Positions 41,739-51,890 of a stretch of DNA of 64,000 nt are shown here, in pieces. This DNA comes from Acidimicrobiales bacterium (GTDB taxonomy: Bacteria; Actinomycetota; Acidimicrobiia; Acidimicrobiales; Poriferisodalaceae). The stretch's first letter is position 1, and every line of letters begins with the position of its first letter. The DNA is taken from contig JAWKIQ010000004.1 of assembly GCA_041394185.1 (NCBI GenBank), positions 310,001-374,000 of the forward strand, in the 5' to 3' direction. The notes under the pieces are model-generated. The model did no database searches, was not told where the DNA came from, and worked only from the letters and a program-made list of their open reading frames with translations. The translations under genes and the position numbers were made by a program.

Positions 41739-42740
41739 TCAGGCGGCGTTGACCGCAGGCAGGATCTCGTCGTTCAGCACCCTCAGATCGTCGAGAGTCT
41801 TGGCAGTCGGGACATCGGCGAACGGCGGCCAGATGAGCGGCATGGTCAGGCCGACCTTTTTCAACTCGATGAGGTTCTCGGTGATCTGTTCCTGGGTGCC
41901 CACCAGGATGTTGCTGACCTTGCCGTTGTCGGTCTGGTCGGACGGCTCGTCGGTGATGGCGAACCAGTACATGCTGCAGAGCTCGAGGTTGTCGAGGGCG
42001 TCGGGCTTGTCGAGCTTCTCGAGCTCGGCCTGAATCGGCCCGCGCCACTCGGCCAGCTCGCTCGGGGTGTCCTGGATGCCGATCCAGCCAGACAGGTTGT
42101 ACTTGGCGATGCGGTTGGCCGACCGCTTTGGGTCGCGCAGGCCGCTGAAGAAGATGGGTGGGTGGGGATCTTGCAGCGGCTGGTGGCCAAACCCGCACGA
42201 CTCGAAGTCGGCGAACTCGCCGTGATACTCGAACAACTCGTTGGTCCAGATGCCCTGGCAGATCTCGATGGTCTCTCGCACGTGGCTGTGGCGCCGCGGG
42301 AATATGTGGGCTGCGCTTGCGGCGGCGAACTCTTCGGGCATCCAGCCCGCGCCGATGCCCACGTTGACCCTTCCACCAGACAGGTGATCGACCGTGGCGA
42401 TCTCGGCGGCGAATACGCCAGGCGAGCGGTAGGGCGTGTCGGTGATGCTCATGCCGATGCGGCACTTGGAAGTCTTGGCGGCCAGCCACGGAATGAGCGG
42501 CCACCCCTGGAACCACTTGCCCCTGGCCGAAACGGGAAGCTGCGGCGGGAACTCCTTCATCATGCCGAACGGGTACTGCAGCTGGCCGCGATCGGATGCC
42601 TCGGGCACGACGATGCGGTCGAGTGTCCAGATCGAGTCGAACTCGAGCTCTTCGGCCAGCTCGGTGAGGTCTTCCAGCTCCTTGACAGTGACGTGATCGC
42701 GGAAGTTCGGCAGGTACAGAGCCAGTTTCATGTCGGTCAT
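41739..42740 (-). CDS. LLM class flavin/F420-dependent oxidoreductase
   Basis: 333 aa luciferase-like protein. It begins MKLALYLPNFRDHVTVKELE after MTD, continues with ELAEELEFDSIWTLDRIVVP, then MSITDTPYRSPGVFAAEIAT and GRVNVGIGAGWMPEEFAAAS, the F420 LLM signature. Start ATG 42740; longer frames run into the divergent response-regulator region. Substrate not readable. Confidence 0.85.
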   Translation of the reverse strand: MTDMKLALYLPNFRDHVTVKELEDLTELAEELEFDSIWTLDRIVVPEASDRGQLQYPFGMMKEFPPQLPVSARGKWFQGWPLIPWLAAKTSKCRIGMSITDTPYRSPGVFAAEIATVDHLSGGRVNVGIGAGWMPEEFAAASAAHIFPRRHSHVRETIEICQGIWTNELFEYHGEFADFESCGFGHQPLQDPHPPIFFSGLRDPKRSANRIAKYNLSGWIGIQDTPSELAEWRGPIQAELEKLDKPDALDNLELCSMYWFAITDEPSDQTDNGKVSNILVGTQEQITENLIELKKVGLTMPLIWPPFADVPTAKTLDDLRVLNDEILPAVNAA

Positions 42741-42890
42741 GTGATTCCCCGGTGTTCTCCTCCAGGCCCCCTTGACCCGGATCGACGGTGTGCCAAAGGG
42801 CACATTTGCGACCGTACGGATCGAGACTCGGCGGTCGAACAACGGTTTCTCAACAGTTGCTCAACGGCTGGGCCGACTAGCCTTTTGCAC

Positions 42891-43622
42891 GTGGGGGGAT
42901 CGCACAACGACCTTGGTCGGCGGGTGTTGGTCGTCGACGACGACGAGGGCGTCCGCACCGGCGTCACCTGGGCTCTCGAGACCGAAGGTTTCACGGTCGA
43001 GGCCGTACAGGACGGCATCAGCGCCTTGGAGGCGATCCAGTCGAACGCGCCGTCCCTGGTGGTTCTCGACCTGTCGCTGCCGGGAATCGGGGGTCTCGAC
43101 ATCCTCCGGCGGGTGCGCCAGGGCGAAGAGCGCGACGGTGGTTACCGTCTGCCGATCATCGTGCTGTCAGGCCGAGACGGTGAGACCGACCGCATAGTGG
43201 GGCTCGACATGGGAGCCGACGACTATCTGGTGAAACCGTTCTCGCCAGGAGAGTTGGCCGCTCGGGCCCGGTCGGTGTTGAGGCGCAGCAGCGCCTACGG
43301 GCCCTCACGGTCTGCGCCGTTTGTGCCCAAGGGTACGGGGGTCGAGATCGACTCGGTGTCACGTGAAGTATGGGTCGATGGCCAACCCGTCGATCTCGCT
43401 GCCAAGGAGTTCGAGCTGCTGGCCTATTTTGTCCAGCACCCCCGACGGGCGTGCTCTCGCGAAGAGCTTTTGGCTGCCGTGTGGTCAAGCAGCGAGGGTT
43501 GGCAGACGCCTGCGACGATTACCGAGCACGTGTACCGCCTGCGCCAGAAGCTGGAAGCCGACCCCAGCAGGCCGCTGCGGCTACGGACGGTGCGCGCGGT
43601 GGGATACAGGTGGGAGGGATGA
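42891..43622 (+). CDS. OmpR/PhoB-family response regulator
   Basis: 243 aa. The receiver domain is RVLVVDDDEGVRTGVTWALE, LVVLDLSLPG with the phospho-acceptor Asp, and GADDYLVKPFSPGELAARAR with the conserved Lys. The winged-helix domain follows (EFELLAYFVQHPRRACSREE, TITEHVYRLRQKLEADPSRP). GTG start at 42891; the upstream frame is rejected because the receiver domain begins here. Its TGA overlaps the ATG of the histidine kinase (ATGA). Confidence 0.9.
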   Translation: MGGSHNDLGRRVLVVDDDEGVRTGVTWALETEGFTVEAVQDGISALEAIQSNAPSLVVLDLSLPGIGGLDILRRVRQGEERDGGYRLPIIVLSGRDGETDRIVGLDMGADDYLVKPFSPGELAARARSVLRRSSAYGPSRSAPFVPKGTGVEIDSVSREVWVDGQPVDLAAKEFELLAYFVQHPRRACSREELLAAVWSSSEGWQTPATITEHVYRLRQKLEADPSRPLRLRTVRAVGYRWEG

Positions 43623-44869
43623 CGGTGCTTTCGGGTGACGAGGCTGCGGCGGTGCTCGATCACCAGTCGTCGGTGATGGAACAGCTGGCGGCCGGCGCGT
43701 CGCTGGACGTCGTGCTCGAAGGCATCGTCGTGGCGCTCGAAGCGCTGATCGTCGGCAGCAGGTGCTCGGTGTTGCTCCTGGACGGACACGGCGTGCTGAG
43801 GCACGGCGCGGCGCCCACATTGCCGGCCGCCTACTCCGAGGCGATCGACGGACTGGCACCAGGCCCGCTTGCGGGTTCCTGTGGCACCGCCGTGCACTAT
43901 GGCCGCCAGGTGGTTGCCAGCGACGTCGCAACCGATCCGCGCTGGCAACAGTTCCGCGACCTCGCGGTACAGCACGACATCGGCGCATGCTGGTCGAGCC
44001 CCATCCGGTCACAGTCGAGGATCGTCGGCACCTTCGCCGTGTACGACCGTAGGCCTCACGAACCCGACGACCGCGAGCGCGAGTTGGTGCGTCGCTTCAC
44101 TCACCTGGCCTCGATCGCCGTTGCCCACGACGGTGCGATGCGCGAACGCGAGGCGCGTCACAGAGCCGAAGTGGCCCGCGAGTCTGCCGAGCGAGCGAAC
44201 CACGCAAAATCGCAGTTTGTCACCGCGCTCAGCCACGAGCTGCGAACGCCGCTGCAGTCGATAACCGGATTCACCGAGAGTCTGAAGACCCTCGACCTGT
44301 CGCCCGACCGAAGGCACAAGGCGCTTGACGGCATCTCGAAGGCCTCGGCCCACATCTTGTCGATCGTCGACGATGTTCTCGACCTGGCCCGGGTCGAGGC
44401 CGGTGCTATGCCCTTGACGCTGGAGCCGCTGGACGCGGCATCTGTGGTCGCGACCACCGTCGAACTGACCCAGCCGCTTGCCGCCGAGCGGGGACTGGTC
44501 ATAGAAGCGACCGGGCCTGTGCTGGCGGTATCGGCCGATCGTCGCCGCCTGCAGCAGGTGCTATTGAACCTGGTGTCGAACGCGCTGCGCTTTTCGGCCG
44601 CCGGCACCCGCGTAGTGGTCAGCACCGACGAGTCACAAGGTCGGGCGCAGGTGCACGTCGTCGACGAGGGCCCTGGCATTCCCGCCGAGCTACTGCAACG
44701 GCTATTCGTGCCTTTCGATCGGTTAGGGGCCGACGCCGGTCGCGAGGGCGGCGCCGGGCTGGGACTGGTGCTGTCGCGCCGTCTGGTCGAGGCGATGGGC
44801 GGTTCGCTCGACCTGCGCAGCGCGGTTGGGGTGGGAACCCACGTTACGGTCACCCTCGTGCCAGCCTGA
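43619..44869 (+). CDS. soluble GAF-domain sensor histidine kinase
   Basis: 416 aa, no membrane helix. Residues 15-160 are a GAF domain (SRCSVLLLDGHGVLRHGAAP; AGSCGTAVHYGRQVVASDVA). HisKA: SQFVTALSHELRTPLQSITG with the phospho-His. HATPase: LVSNALRFSAAGTRVVVSTD (N box), VVDEGPGIPAELLQRLFVPF (G1) and GGAGLGLVLSRRLVEAMGG (G2). The lack of a membrane anchor points to an intracellular signal such as a small molecule or gas. It is co-translated with the response regulator. Confidence 0.9.
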   Translation: MTVLSGDEAAAVLDHQSSVMEQLAAGASLDVVLEGIVVALEALIVGSRCSVLLLDGHGVLRHGAAPTLPAAYSEAIDGLAPGPLAGSCGTAVHYGRQVVASDVATDPRWQQFRDLAVQHDIGACWSSPIRSQSRIVGTFAVYDRRPHEPDDRERELVRRFTHLASIAVAHDGAMREREARHRAEVARESAERANHAKSQFVTALSHELRTPLQSITGFTESLKTLDLSPDRRHKALDGISKASAHILSIVDDVLDLARVEAGAMPLTLEPLDAASVVATTVELTQPLAAERGLVIEATGPVLAVSADRRRLQQVLLNLVSNALRFSAAGTRVVVSTDESQGRAQVHVVDEGPGIPAELLQRLFVPFDRLGADAGREGGAGLGLVLSRRLVEAMGGSLDLRSAVGVGTHVTVTLVPA

Positions 44870-44883
44870 ACTGCGGCCGCCGC

Positions 44884-46452
44884 TCAGCGGTTCAGAGCTC
44901 TGAAGACCGGCTTGGTGCGGTTGAACGTTCGAACCAGCTGATCGGCCATCAGGTCGTATGTCTGGGTATGGGTCGGGTCGGGTTCGAAAACCCTGCTGGT
45001 GTGTACAGCGGCGGCGATGTCGTCGAAGTCGATGACACCCAGCCGTTCGAAGGCCAACAGAGCGGCCCCGATGCTGACGGTGTGGTTGCCGTGCTCGAGC
45101 TGATGCACCGGTGTGCCCATGACGTCGGCCATGATCTGGCACCACAGGGCAGACTGAGCCGCACCGCCGTAGAAAGCGAAGTGGTCGAATCGGCGCTTGG
45201 CGAACTTCTCGACGGGGCCTCGCAACCACCGCAGGTTCAGCGCCACACCTTCCAGAACCGCACGCGCCATGTCGCTGCGGGTAGTGGTGGCCGACATGTT
45301 CAGGAAGCCACCCCGCATGTGGTCGTTGGCCGAAGGAGCAATCGCGCCGCCCACCCACGGCAGGAACAGCAGCTTGTTGCTGCCCGCAGGTGCCGCGGCG
45401 GCCGCCGCCTCCAGCCGGTCGAAGCGGTCGTCTGGTGCGTCGGAAATGGCATCGTGAAACGCGTCGTCCGGGTACACGACATTGTCGAGGAAGCGATCCA
45501 ACGCGGCGCCCGCCATGCCGTTCTCGGCCATCACGAAATAGGTGCCCGGAACCGTGCTTGGCATGCTCAAGATGGCGTGACGCACGTCTGTGTGCTTGCG
45601 GTCGACGTGGGTGATCATCACGCAGGTCGAACCCACCGACACGCCGGCGTGGTCGCCGGTGAAGGCGCCGCACCCTATGCCGCCGGCCTGCGTGTCGTTC
45701 AACCCGGTCACCACCTTGGTGTCGGTGCCCAGACCCAGCTGCTCGGCCGCAGCGGGTGTCAGGGTGCCGACGATGTCGTTCATGGCGACCAGCTCTGGCA
45801 GCTTGGCGCGGTCTATCAGCGACGCCTCGACCAGATCGTCGCTGTAGTCGGTGGCATCGAGCGTGCGGTTGTCGACCATCAGCGACATGAACGCGGTGGC
45901 CTGGTTGGCGGTGGCTCGGCCGGTGAGGCGCATGGTGAGAAAGTCCATGGGCTCGAGCAAGTAGGCGGTGCGGTCGTAAACGTCGGGCCTGGCGTATTTG
46001 AGGTATCGCATGTGGGTCAGCGAGATGCCTCCGGCGATGGGAGGCAGACCGTGCAGGCGCAGCCATTGCGCCAAGTGGATCGGCGAATCGACGATTCGCG
46101 GCGTGCCCGGCAGCTGCTTGAGGTTGGCGGTGGCGCCCCGGTGGTCTTGCCACAGGATCATGTCGGCGAGAGCGTTGCCGTTCGCGTCTACAGGCACGAT
46201 CGACGAGTACTGGCTGGTGCAGATCACGGCGACTATCTGCTCTGGGTTCACGCCCGAGGCGGCGACCGCCTGCCTGGTCGCGTCGACGACGGCCGCCCAG
46301 ATCTGCTGGGGGTCTTGTTCGACGGCGTCGCCCGAGCGGATCGTGTCGACATGGGTGCGGGCCGTCCCGACAGGTTGGCCCTGAGGTGTCACCACAGCGA
46401 CCTTGGGGCCACTGGTACCGAGGTCGATTGCGACGACGTGGGGGTTTGACAT
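44884..46452 (-). CDS. FGGY-family carbohydrate kinase
   Basis: 522 aa sugar kinase resembling xylulokinase. N-terminal phosphate motif VVAIDLGTSGPKVAVVTPQG; the adenosine end has FYGGAAQSALWCQIMADVMG and GAALLAFERLGVID. The central LNDTQAGGIGCGAFTGDHAG segment is family-like. The specific sugar is unresolved. It diverges from the PLP-dependent gene with 61 bp between starts, so the two may share control. Confidence 0.85.
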   Translation of the reverse strand: MSNPHVVAIDLGTSGPKVAVVTPQGQPVGTARTHVDTIRSGDAVEQDPQQIWAAVVDATRQAVAASGVNPEQIVAVICTSQYSSIVPVDANGNALADMILWQDHRGATANLKQLPGTPRIVDSPIHLAQWLRLHGLPPIAGGISLTHMRYLKYARPDVYDRTAYLLEPMDFLTMRLTGRATANQATAFMSLMVDNRTLDATDYSDDLVEASLIDRAKLPELVAMNDIVGTLTPAAAEQLGLGTDTKVVTGLNDTQAGGIGCGAFTGDHAGVSVGSTCVMITHVDRKHTDVRHAILSMPSTVPGTYFVMAENGMAGAALDRFLDNVVYPDDAFHDAISDAPDDRFDRLEAAAAAAPAGSNKLLFLPWVGGAIAPSANDHMRGGFLNMSATTTRSDMARAVLEGVALNLRWLRGPVEKFAKRRFDHFAFYGGAAQSALWCQIMADVMGTPVHQLEHGNHTVSIGAALLAFERLGVIDFDDIAAAVHTSRVFEPDPTHTQTYDLMADQLVRTFNRTKPVFRALNR

Positions 46453-46513
46453 GCTCTTGATCTTCGCAGATAGGGTCGCGACCGGCCGATGCGAGCCGCC
46501 GCGGGAGGCAGAG

Positions 46514-47908
46514 ATGGGTCCCTATCCGTATGCAGACCGGTATCCGGTGCTTCGAGGGATGCCGGCCCAGGGCCGCCCCAGGGACGAGATATTGGCCGAG
46601 CTGGCCGAGATGGCTCACCTGGAGGACGCAGCCTGGGAGTCTGGCAAGGCGTCGGGCTCGTTCTATTGCGGCGACCACGACCACTATGCCTTCACCGGCG
46701 AGGCGTTCAAGATGTACAGCCACATGAACGTGCTGCAGCGCGACGTGTGCCCCAGCGCCACCCGGTTCGAGGGCGAGATCATCGCCATGGGGCTCGACCT
46801 GATGAACGCCCACGCGATCGACGGTTCGGACAACCCCGGCGAGCCGTGCGGGATGATCACCAGCGGAGGCAGCGGCAGCATCCTGCACGCGATGCTGGCC
46901 TATCGCGAGGCCGCCACGGCCAGGGGCATCACCCGGCCCAACATCGTCAAGCCCGAGACCGGCCACCCGGCATTCGACAAGGCCTGCCACCTGCTGGGCA
47001 TCGAGATGCGCCGCGTGCCCGTAGACCCGTCGACCACCCAAGCCGACGTCGAGGCGATGGCCGCTGCGATCGACGACCAGACCGCCGCCATCGTCGGGTC
47101 GGCCTCCAACTATGGCTACGGAACCGTCGACCCGATCGAACAGCTGTCGGAGCTGGCCCTGGAACGACAGGTCGGGCTACATGTCGACGGTTGCCTCGGA
47201 GGGTTCATCCTGCCCTTCGGCGAGCAGTTGGGTCACGACATTCCGGTGTTCGACTTCCGGCATCCGGGGGTGACCACCATCTCCGCCGACACCCACAAGT
47301 ACGGGTACGCGGTGAAGGGCACGTCGATCCTGATGTTTCGCGACAAGGCCCTGCGCAATGGCCAGTACTTCTACATGACCGACTGGTCTGGCGGTAAGTA
47401 CGCCTCGCCTGGCATCGACGGATCGCGGTCTGGTGGTCTGCTGGCAGCCACATGGGCAGCAATGGTGTCGCTGGGGCGTGAGGGCTATTCGAGATACGCC
47501 CGAGACATCTTCGACACCGCGTTTGCCATGCAGCAGGCGGTTAGGTCGCATCCCGAGCTGCGGATAATGGGCGACCCCTACTTCTGCTTCTCGTTCACCT
47601 CCGACGAGTTCGACATCTACCACGTCAACGACGCCCTGCGGGCCAGTGGCTGGCGGCTGAACGGACAGCAGTATCCAAACGCCATCCACATGGCAGTGAC
47701 ACGACCACAAACCCAACCCGGGCTGGTCGACAAATGGTGGGCCGACCTGGACGCGGCGGTCGCTCACGCACACGAACACAAGGACGAGCCCGCTGTCAGT
47801 GGTTCGATCTATGGGGGCGTGCCCGACCTGACCCCCGAGGTCACCAGCTTCATCAACAGCGTGATCGAGTCGATGTTCGACGACCAGCAGGGCCTGCCCC
47901 CGAGCTGA
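46514..47908 (+). CDS. PLP-dependent decarboxylase/lyase, sphingosine-1-phosphate-lyase-like
   Basis: 464 aa fold-type I enzyme of the group II decarboxylase/S1P lyase superfamily. ITSGGSGSILHAMLAYREAA contacts the phosphate, IVGSASNYGYGTVDPIEQL and DGCLGGFILPF contain the PLP-ring Asp/His region, and STISADTHKYGYAVKGTSIL holds the Schiff-base Lys. The wording THKYGYAVKG is typical for S1P lyase-like proteins and a C-P bond lyase role has been shown for some. ATG 46514 is preceded by GCGGGAGGC, so it is preferred over ATG 46451. Confidence 0.8.
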   Translation: MGPYPYADRYPVLRGMPAQGRPRDEILAELAEMAHLEDAAWESGKASGSFYCGDHDHYAFTGEAFKMYSHMNVLQRDVCPSATRFEGEIIAMGLDLMNAHAIDGSDNPGEPCGMITSGGSGSILHAMLAYREAATARGITRPNIVKPETGHPAFDKACHLLGIEMRRVPVDPSTTQADVEAMAAAIDDQTAAIVGSASNYGYGTVDPIEQLSELALERQVGLHVDGCLGGFILPFGEQLGHDIPVFDFRHPGVTTISADTHKYGYAVKGTSILMFRDKALRNGQYFYMTDWSGGKYASPGIDGSRSGGLLAATWAAMVSLGREGYSRYARDIFDTAFAMQQAVRSHPELRIMGDPYFCFSFTSDEFDIYHVNDALRASGWRLNGQQYPNAIHMAVTRPQTQPGLVDKWWADLDAAVAHAHEHKDEPAVSGSIYGGVPDLTPEVTSFINSVIESMFDDQQGLPPS

Positions 47909-47976
47909 GACGGCGACGGCCGGCTGAGTGCGCCTGCCTGGGTCGGCGACGAGAAGTCACGACTATTGTCCGCCGG

Positions 47977-50900
47977 GTGGCACCTGACAATGCGCGCGTA
48001 GCCGAGATCGGGCGGGTTCTCGCCGACATCGTGAAGCCGGCCCGGTGGACGAGGACCCATCCGGTCGATATCTCGGCCAACCACATCCACGGCGAACCGG
48101 TGCCCTACGAGGCCGCAGTCGCTGGGACATTCGAGCCTTTCGAGGAGGGCGATCGGTGGGGGCCGGCGTGGGACACGACCTGGTTCGAAGTGCGGGGTCG
48201 GGTGCCAGACGACTGGGCGGGTCAGCATGTCGTGCTGGTGGTGCACCTGGGATTCGGAGGGGGAGCCGGCTTCGGCGCCGAAGGCCAGGTCTGGGTAGAC
48301 GGCAGGCCCATCCACGGCATCAGCCCGAACCACCGCGAGGTCGAGCTGGCCGCACCGGCCCAGGGAGGTGAACGCTTCGAGCTGTACATCGAGGCTGCTG
48401 CAAACCCGCCCGCCATCGCGGCCGACCCGGGTCCGATGCTGGCCGCCGAACCGTGGGGCGAGCCGCTGTTGGAGCTGCGCCGGTGTCATATGGCCACCGT
48501 CGATCGCGACGTGGTCGACCTGGTGCGCGACTGGCAGCTGGTCGCCGACCTCGCTGCCCACGCGAAGACGCAACGGGCGAGCGAGTGTGCCGAAGCCCTC
48601 GACCGTGCGTGCGCGGTCATCGAGACCGACGGAGTCGGCGCCGCCGCCGTTCGGCAGGCTCGGGCGTTGCTGGCCGAGGCGCTGTCGCGAGGCAACGACG
48701 ACACCGGGCGAGTCAAGACCCACCTGGCCGTGGGCAACTCGCACCTCGACACCGCCTGGTTGTGGCCCCTGCGCGAGACCCACCGCAAGGCCGCCCGCAC
48801 CTTCTCGACAGCGGCCACCATGCTCGATCGAAATCCCGACTATCGATTCGCCGCATCACAACCCCAGCAGCTGGCCTGGGTGCGCGACGAGTACCCCGAT
48901 CTGTGGAACCGTCTACTCGATCATGTGCGCTCGGGTCGCTTCGAGGTCATGGGCGCCATGTGGATAGAGGCCGACTGCAACATCGCCTCGGGCGAGTCGC
49001 TGGTGCGCCAGATCGTGCACGGAAAGCGGTTCATGCGCGACGAACTCGGCACCGACACCGACGGGTTGTGGTTGCCAGATGTGTTCGGCTACTCGGCGGC
49101 GTTGCCCCAGATCCTGAAGTTGGCGGGCCTCCAGTGGTTCGTCACCCAGAAGATCTCGTGGAACGACACCAACCGCTTCCCACACCACACGTTCTGGTGG
49201 GAAGGAATCGACGGCTCCAGGGTGTTCACACACTTCCCGCCCGCCGACACCTATGTGGGCGACTTCTCGGTGGGTCAGCTGTTGCACGGCGAAGGCAACT
49301 TCGCTCAAGGCGATGTGCGGTCGAACATGTTGTACCTGTATGGCCACGGCGACGGGGGAGCGGGCCCCGACGACGACATGTTGCACCGGGCGCGGCGTCT
49401 GGCCGACCTCGACGGCGTGGGCCGTGTAGAGCTGGTTGGGGCCGCCGAGGCGATCGAGAGGTTGCAGGCCGAGGGCGAACCCGCCGACCTGCCCGTGTGG
49501 GTGGGCGAGCTGTACCTGGAGCTCCACCGGGGCACCTACACCACGATGGGCGCCATCAAGAAGGGCAACCGAGCCCTCGAATGGGCGCTTCGCGATGCCG
49601 AGCTGTGGGCTGTGGCGGCCGCAAAGGCGGGCGGTTCGCAGACGACCGGGCGCGACTTCGATCAGATCTGGCAGACGGTTCTGCTGCACCAGTTCCACGA
49701 CATCTTGCCCGGCTCGTCCATCCATTGGGTCAACGACGACACCGTCGAAGCCCACGCCCTGGCCATCGCCCAGGTCGAGTCGCTGGTGCAAGGGGCGCTT
49801 TGTGAGCTGGTCGCGCGAATAGACACCGGCGATGCCGTCGAGCCGGTGGTGGTCTTCAACAGCTTGCCCTTCGATCGGCACGAGACGGTCGACATCGACG
49901 GCGTCGCAACCGTGGTGCATGCGCCCGCAATGGGTTGGGCGGTGAACGACCTGGCCGTGCAGGCCGACACCGCACCGCCCGTGACCGTGGGCGACGACTG
50001 GTTCGACAACGGCCTGGTGCGCGTCCGGTGGGACCACCTCGGGCTGCTGCGGTCGGTGGTGCACAAGGCCAGCGGTCGTGAAGCCATCGCCCCCGGCGAG
50101 GCCGCCAACGTGTTGCAGATCTTCGACGACCGCCCGCAGAACTACGACGCCTGGGACATCGACAGGCCCGCGCTCGATACCGGCGTCGACCTCACCACGG
50201 CCGACGTCGTCGAGGTGATCGAGGCAACCCCGCAGCGGGCGACACTGCGAGTCGTCAGGTCGTTTGGACGGTCGCGCATCGAACAACACGTCCGCATCAA
50301 CAGGGGCTCGGCCAGGGTCGAGGTGCACTGCGAAGCCGACTGGCACGAAGACCACAAGCTGCTGAAGGTCGCCTTCCCGGTCGACGTGCGCGCTGTCAAC
50401 GCCACCCACGAGATCCAGTTCGGGCACGTCGAGAGACCCACGCACGCCAACACCAGCTGGGACCAGGCGCGCTTCGAGACGTGCGCCCACACCTGGGTGG
50501 ATCTGAGCGAGAGCGGCTTCGGAGTGGCGCTGCTGAACGACTGCAAGTACGGCCACGATGTCAAGGGCAACGTGATTCGCCTGTCTTTGTTGCGTGCGCC
50601 CACATGGCCCGACCCCGTTGCCGACAGGGGGCGGCACCAGTTCGCCTACGCGCTGTTCGCCCATGCGGGCAACGCCACCGAAGGGGGAGTGGTGGCCCAA
50701 GCGCACGCGTTCAACAATCCGCTGAGGGTGGTGCCTGCGGCTGGTTCGGCCGACGGCAGCGCGGCGGCTTCGTTGGCGGGCCGCCAGTCGTTGATGGGCA
50801 TCGACGATGCGGGTGTGGTGGTCTCGGCGGTGAAGCCCGCCGACGATGGCCACGGTGTGATGGTGAGGCTGCACGAGGCGTTCGGCGGCCGCCGCCGGGT

Positions 50901-51051
50901 GAACCTCACCATCGCGGACATGACCTCGGCCAGCCGCACCAACCTGCTGGAAGAGCCGCTCGAAGATGGCTCGCTGGTGGTCGAGGGCAACACCCTGCAG
51001 CTCGACCTGGCCCCTTTCGAGATCGTGACCCTTCGCCTACAGCTCAGCTAG
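47977..51051 (+). CDS. alpha-mannosidase, glycoside hydrolase family 38
   Basis: 1024 aa from GTG 47977. N-terminal beta domain to about 240, then the catalytic region: NSHLDTAWLWPLRETHRKAA (zinc His and Asp), WIEADCNIASGESLVRQIVH, and WLPDVFGYSAALPQILKLAG with the nucleophile D368. The C-terminal half is the beta-sandwich domain (FETCAHTWVDLSESGFGVAL). The length fits bacterial GH38. It hydrolyses alpha-linked mannose, perhaps from glycans taken up by the cell. No signal peptide, so cytoplasmic. It follows the PLP gene by about 70 bp. Confidence 0.9.
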   Translation: MAPDNARVAEIGRVLADIVKPARWTRTHPVDISANHIHGEPVPYEAAVAGTFEPFEEGDRWGPAWDTTWFEVRGRVPDDWAGQHVVLVVHLGFGGGAGFGAEGQVWVDGRPIHGISPNHREVELAAPAQGGERFELYIEAAANPPAIAADPGPMLAAEPWGEPLLELRRCHMATVDRDVVDLVRDWQLVADLAAHAKTQRASECAEALDRACAVIETDGVGAAAVRQARALLAEALSRGNDDTGRVKTHLAVGNSHLDTAWLWPLRETHRKAARTFSTAATMLDRNPDYRFAASQPQQLAWVRDEYPDLWNRLLDHVRSGRFEVMGAMWIEADCNIASGESLVRQIVHGKRFMRDELGTDTDGLWLPDVFGYSAALPQILKLAGLQWFVTQKISWNDTNRFPHHTFWWEGIDGSRVFTHFPPADTYVGDFSVGQLLHGEGNFAQGDVRSNMLYLYGHGDGGAGPDDDMLHRARRLADLDGVGRVELVGAAEAIERLQAEGEPADLPVWVGELYLELHRGTYTTMGAIKKGNRALEWALRDAELWAVAAAKAGGSQTTGRDFDQIWQTVLLHQFHDILPGSSIHWVNDDTVEAHALAIAQVESLVQGALCELVARIDTGDAVEPVVVFNSLPFDRHETVDIDGVATVVHAPAMGWAVNDLAVQADTAPPVTVGDDWFDNGLVRVRWDHLGLLRSVVHKASGREAIAPGEAANVLQIFDDRPQNYDAWDIDRPALDTGVDLTTADVVEVIEATPQRATLRVVRSFGRSRIEQHVRINRGSARVEVHCEADWHEDHKLLKVAFPVDVRAVNATHEIQFGHVERPTHANTSWDQARFETCAHTWVDLSESGFGVALLNDCKYGHDVKGNVIRLSLLRAPTWPDPVADRGRHQFAYALFAHAGNATEGGVVAQAHAFNNPLRVVPAAGSADGSAAASLAGRQSLMGIDDAGVVVSAVKPADDGHGVMVRLHEAFGGRRRVNLTIADMTSASRTNLLEEPLEDGSLVVEGNTLQLDLAPFEIVTLRLQLS

Positions 51052-51835
51052 AGCTCCACACCACCGGGAACAGTGGGTGATCCATGGCAGCCCCGGCAGC
51101 CAGTTGGGTCTCCAGGCCAGGGAAGGGTGGCGATGTCTTCCAGGGCCGCGGGGCGTGCACCATGTCTTCGCCGAGGAACCGCAACGACAGCACCCGGCGC
51201 CTGTGCGGCCCCGGGTTGCCGGCGGCGGTGTGCAGGGTGTTCATGTGGAAACACACGGCATCACCCGGTTCGAGCTGCCATCCCAGAACGTTGTTCTGGT
51301 CGGCGGTGGCGTCGATGTCGGGCGCTTCGGCCAGAGAGCCCTCGGGAAACCAGGCGGCCCGCGCGTCCAGAAACGTTCGCGGCAGGTACATCGGGCCAAG
51401 ATGTGACCCGGCAACGAACTCGAGGGTGACTTCCCTGGGCACCGGGTCGACCGGAATCCACATGCTGAGGTTCTGGAAGCCCTCGACGTTGTAGTACGGC
51501 AGGTCCTGATGCCACGGAGTGCGCTGCGCAGTTCCCGGCTCTTTCACCAGCACGTGGTCGTGGAAGAACCTCAGGGTGTGGGCGCCAAGCACCTCGGCAG
51601 CTACGCGGGCGGCCGATGACTGCCGAACGAAGCGCTCGAGTTGGGGGATTCGGGTCCACGAGCAGAAGTCTTCGACGAAGGCACCGTCGTGGTCTGTGCT
51701 GGCCCGCTTGGACAGCGGGGACAGGTCGGCCAGGTTGGCTTCGATGGCTTCGGTCGCCAACCGAATCTCGTCTGGCGAGAAGGCCTCCCTGACACACACG
51801 GCGCCGTCGCGGTTCCAGTCACCCTCGATTCGCAT
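51044..51835 (-). CDS. phytanoyl-CoA dioxygenase (PhyH) family protein
   Basis: 263 aa Fe(II)/2-oxoglutarate oxygenase. The metal triad is visible as H-x-D in TPWHQDLPYYNVEGFQNLSM and the distal His in CFHMNTLHTAAGN; the 2-oxoglutarate Arg is in RRRVLSLRFLGED. The substrate may be an acyl-CoA or a small metabolite. ATG 51835 (MRIEGDW) is used because upstream codons lie over the divergent esterase start. It overlaps the mannosidase end by 8 bp. Confidence 0.85.
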   Translation of the reverse strand: MRIEGDWNRDGAVCVREAFSPDEIRLATEAIEANLADLSPLSKRASTDHDGAFVEDFCSWTRIPQLERFVRQSSAARVAAEVLGAHTLRFFHDHVLVKEPGTAQRTPWHQDLPYYNVEGFQNLSMWIPVDPVPREVTLEFVAGSHLGPMYLPRTFLDARAAWFPEGSLAEAPDIDATADQNNVLGWQLEPGDAVCFHMNTLHTAAGNPGPHRRRVLSLRFLGEDMVHAPRPWKTSPPFPGLETQLAAGAAMDHPLFPVVWSSS

Positions 51836-51890
51836 CGTGCCAGTCTTACCCAATCGGGCGCGCGGAGGGGCCGTCTGCCAGGATGAGGCC

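Noticed and set aside
44723..50874. Long frames antisense to the FGGY kinase and GH38 genes (772, 653 aa and others)
   Set aside because: High-GC antisense open frames without motifs; the sense strands carry catalytic residues.
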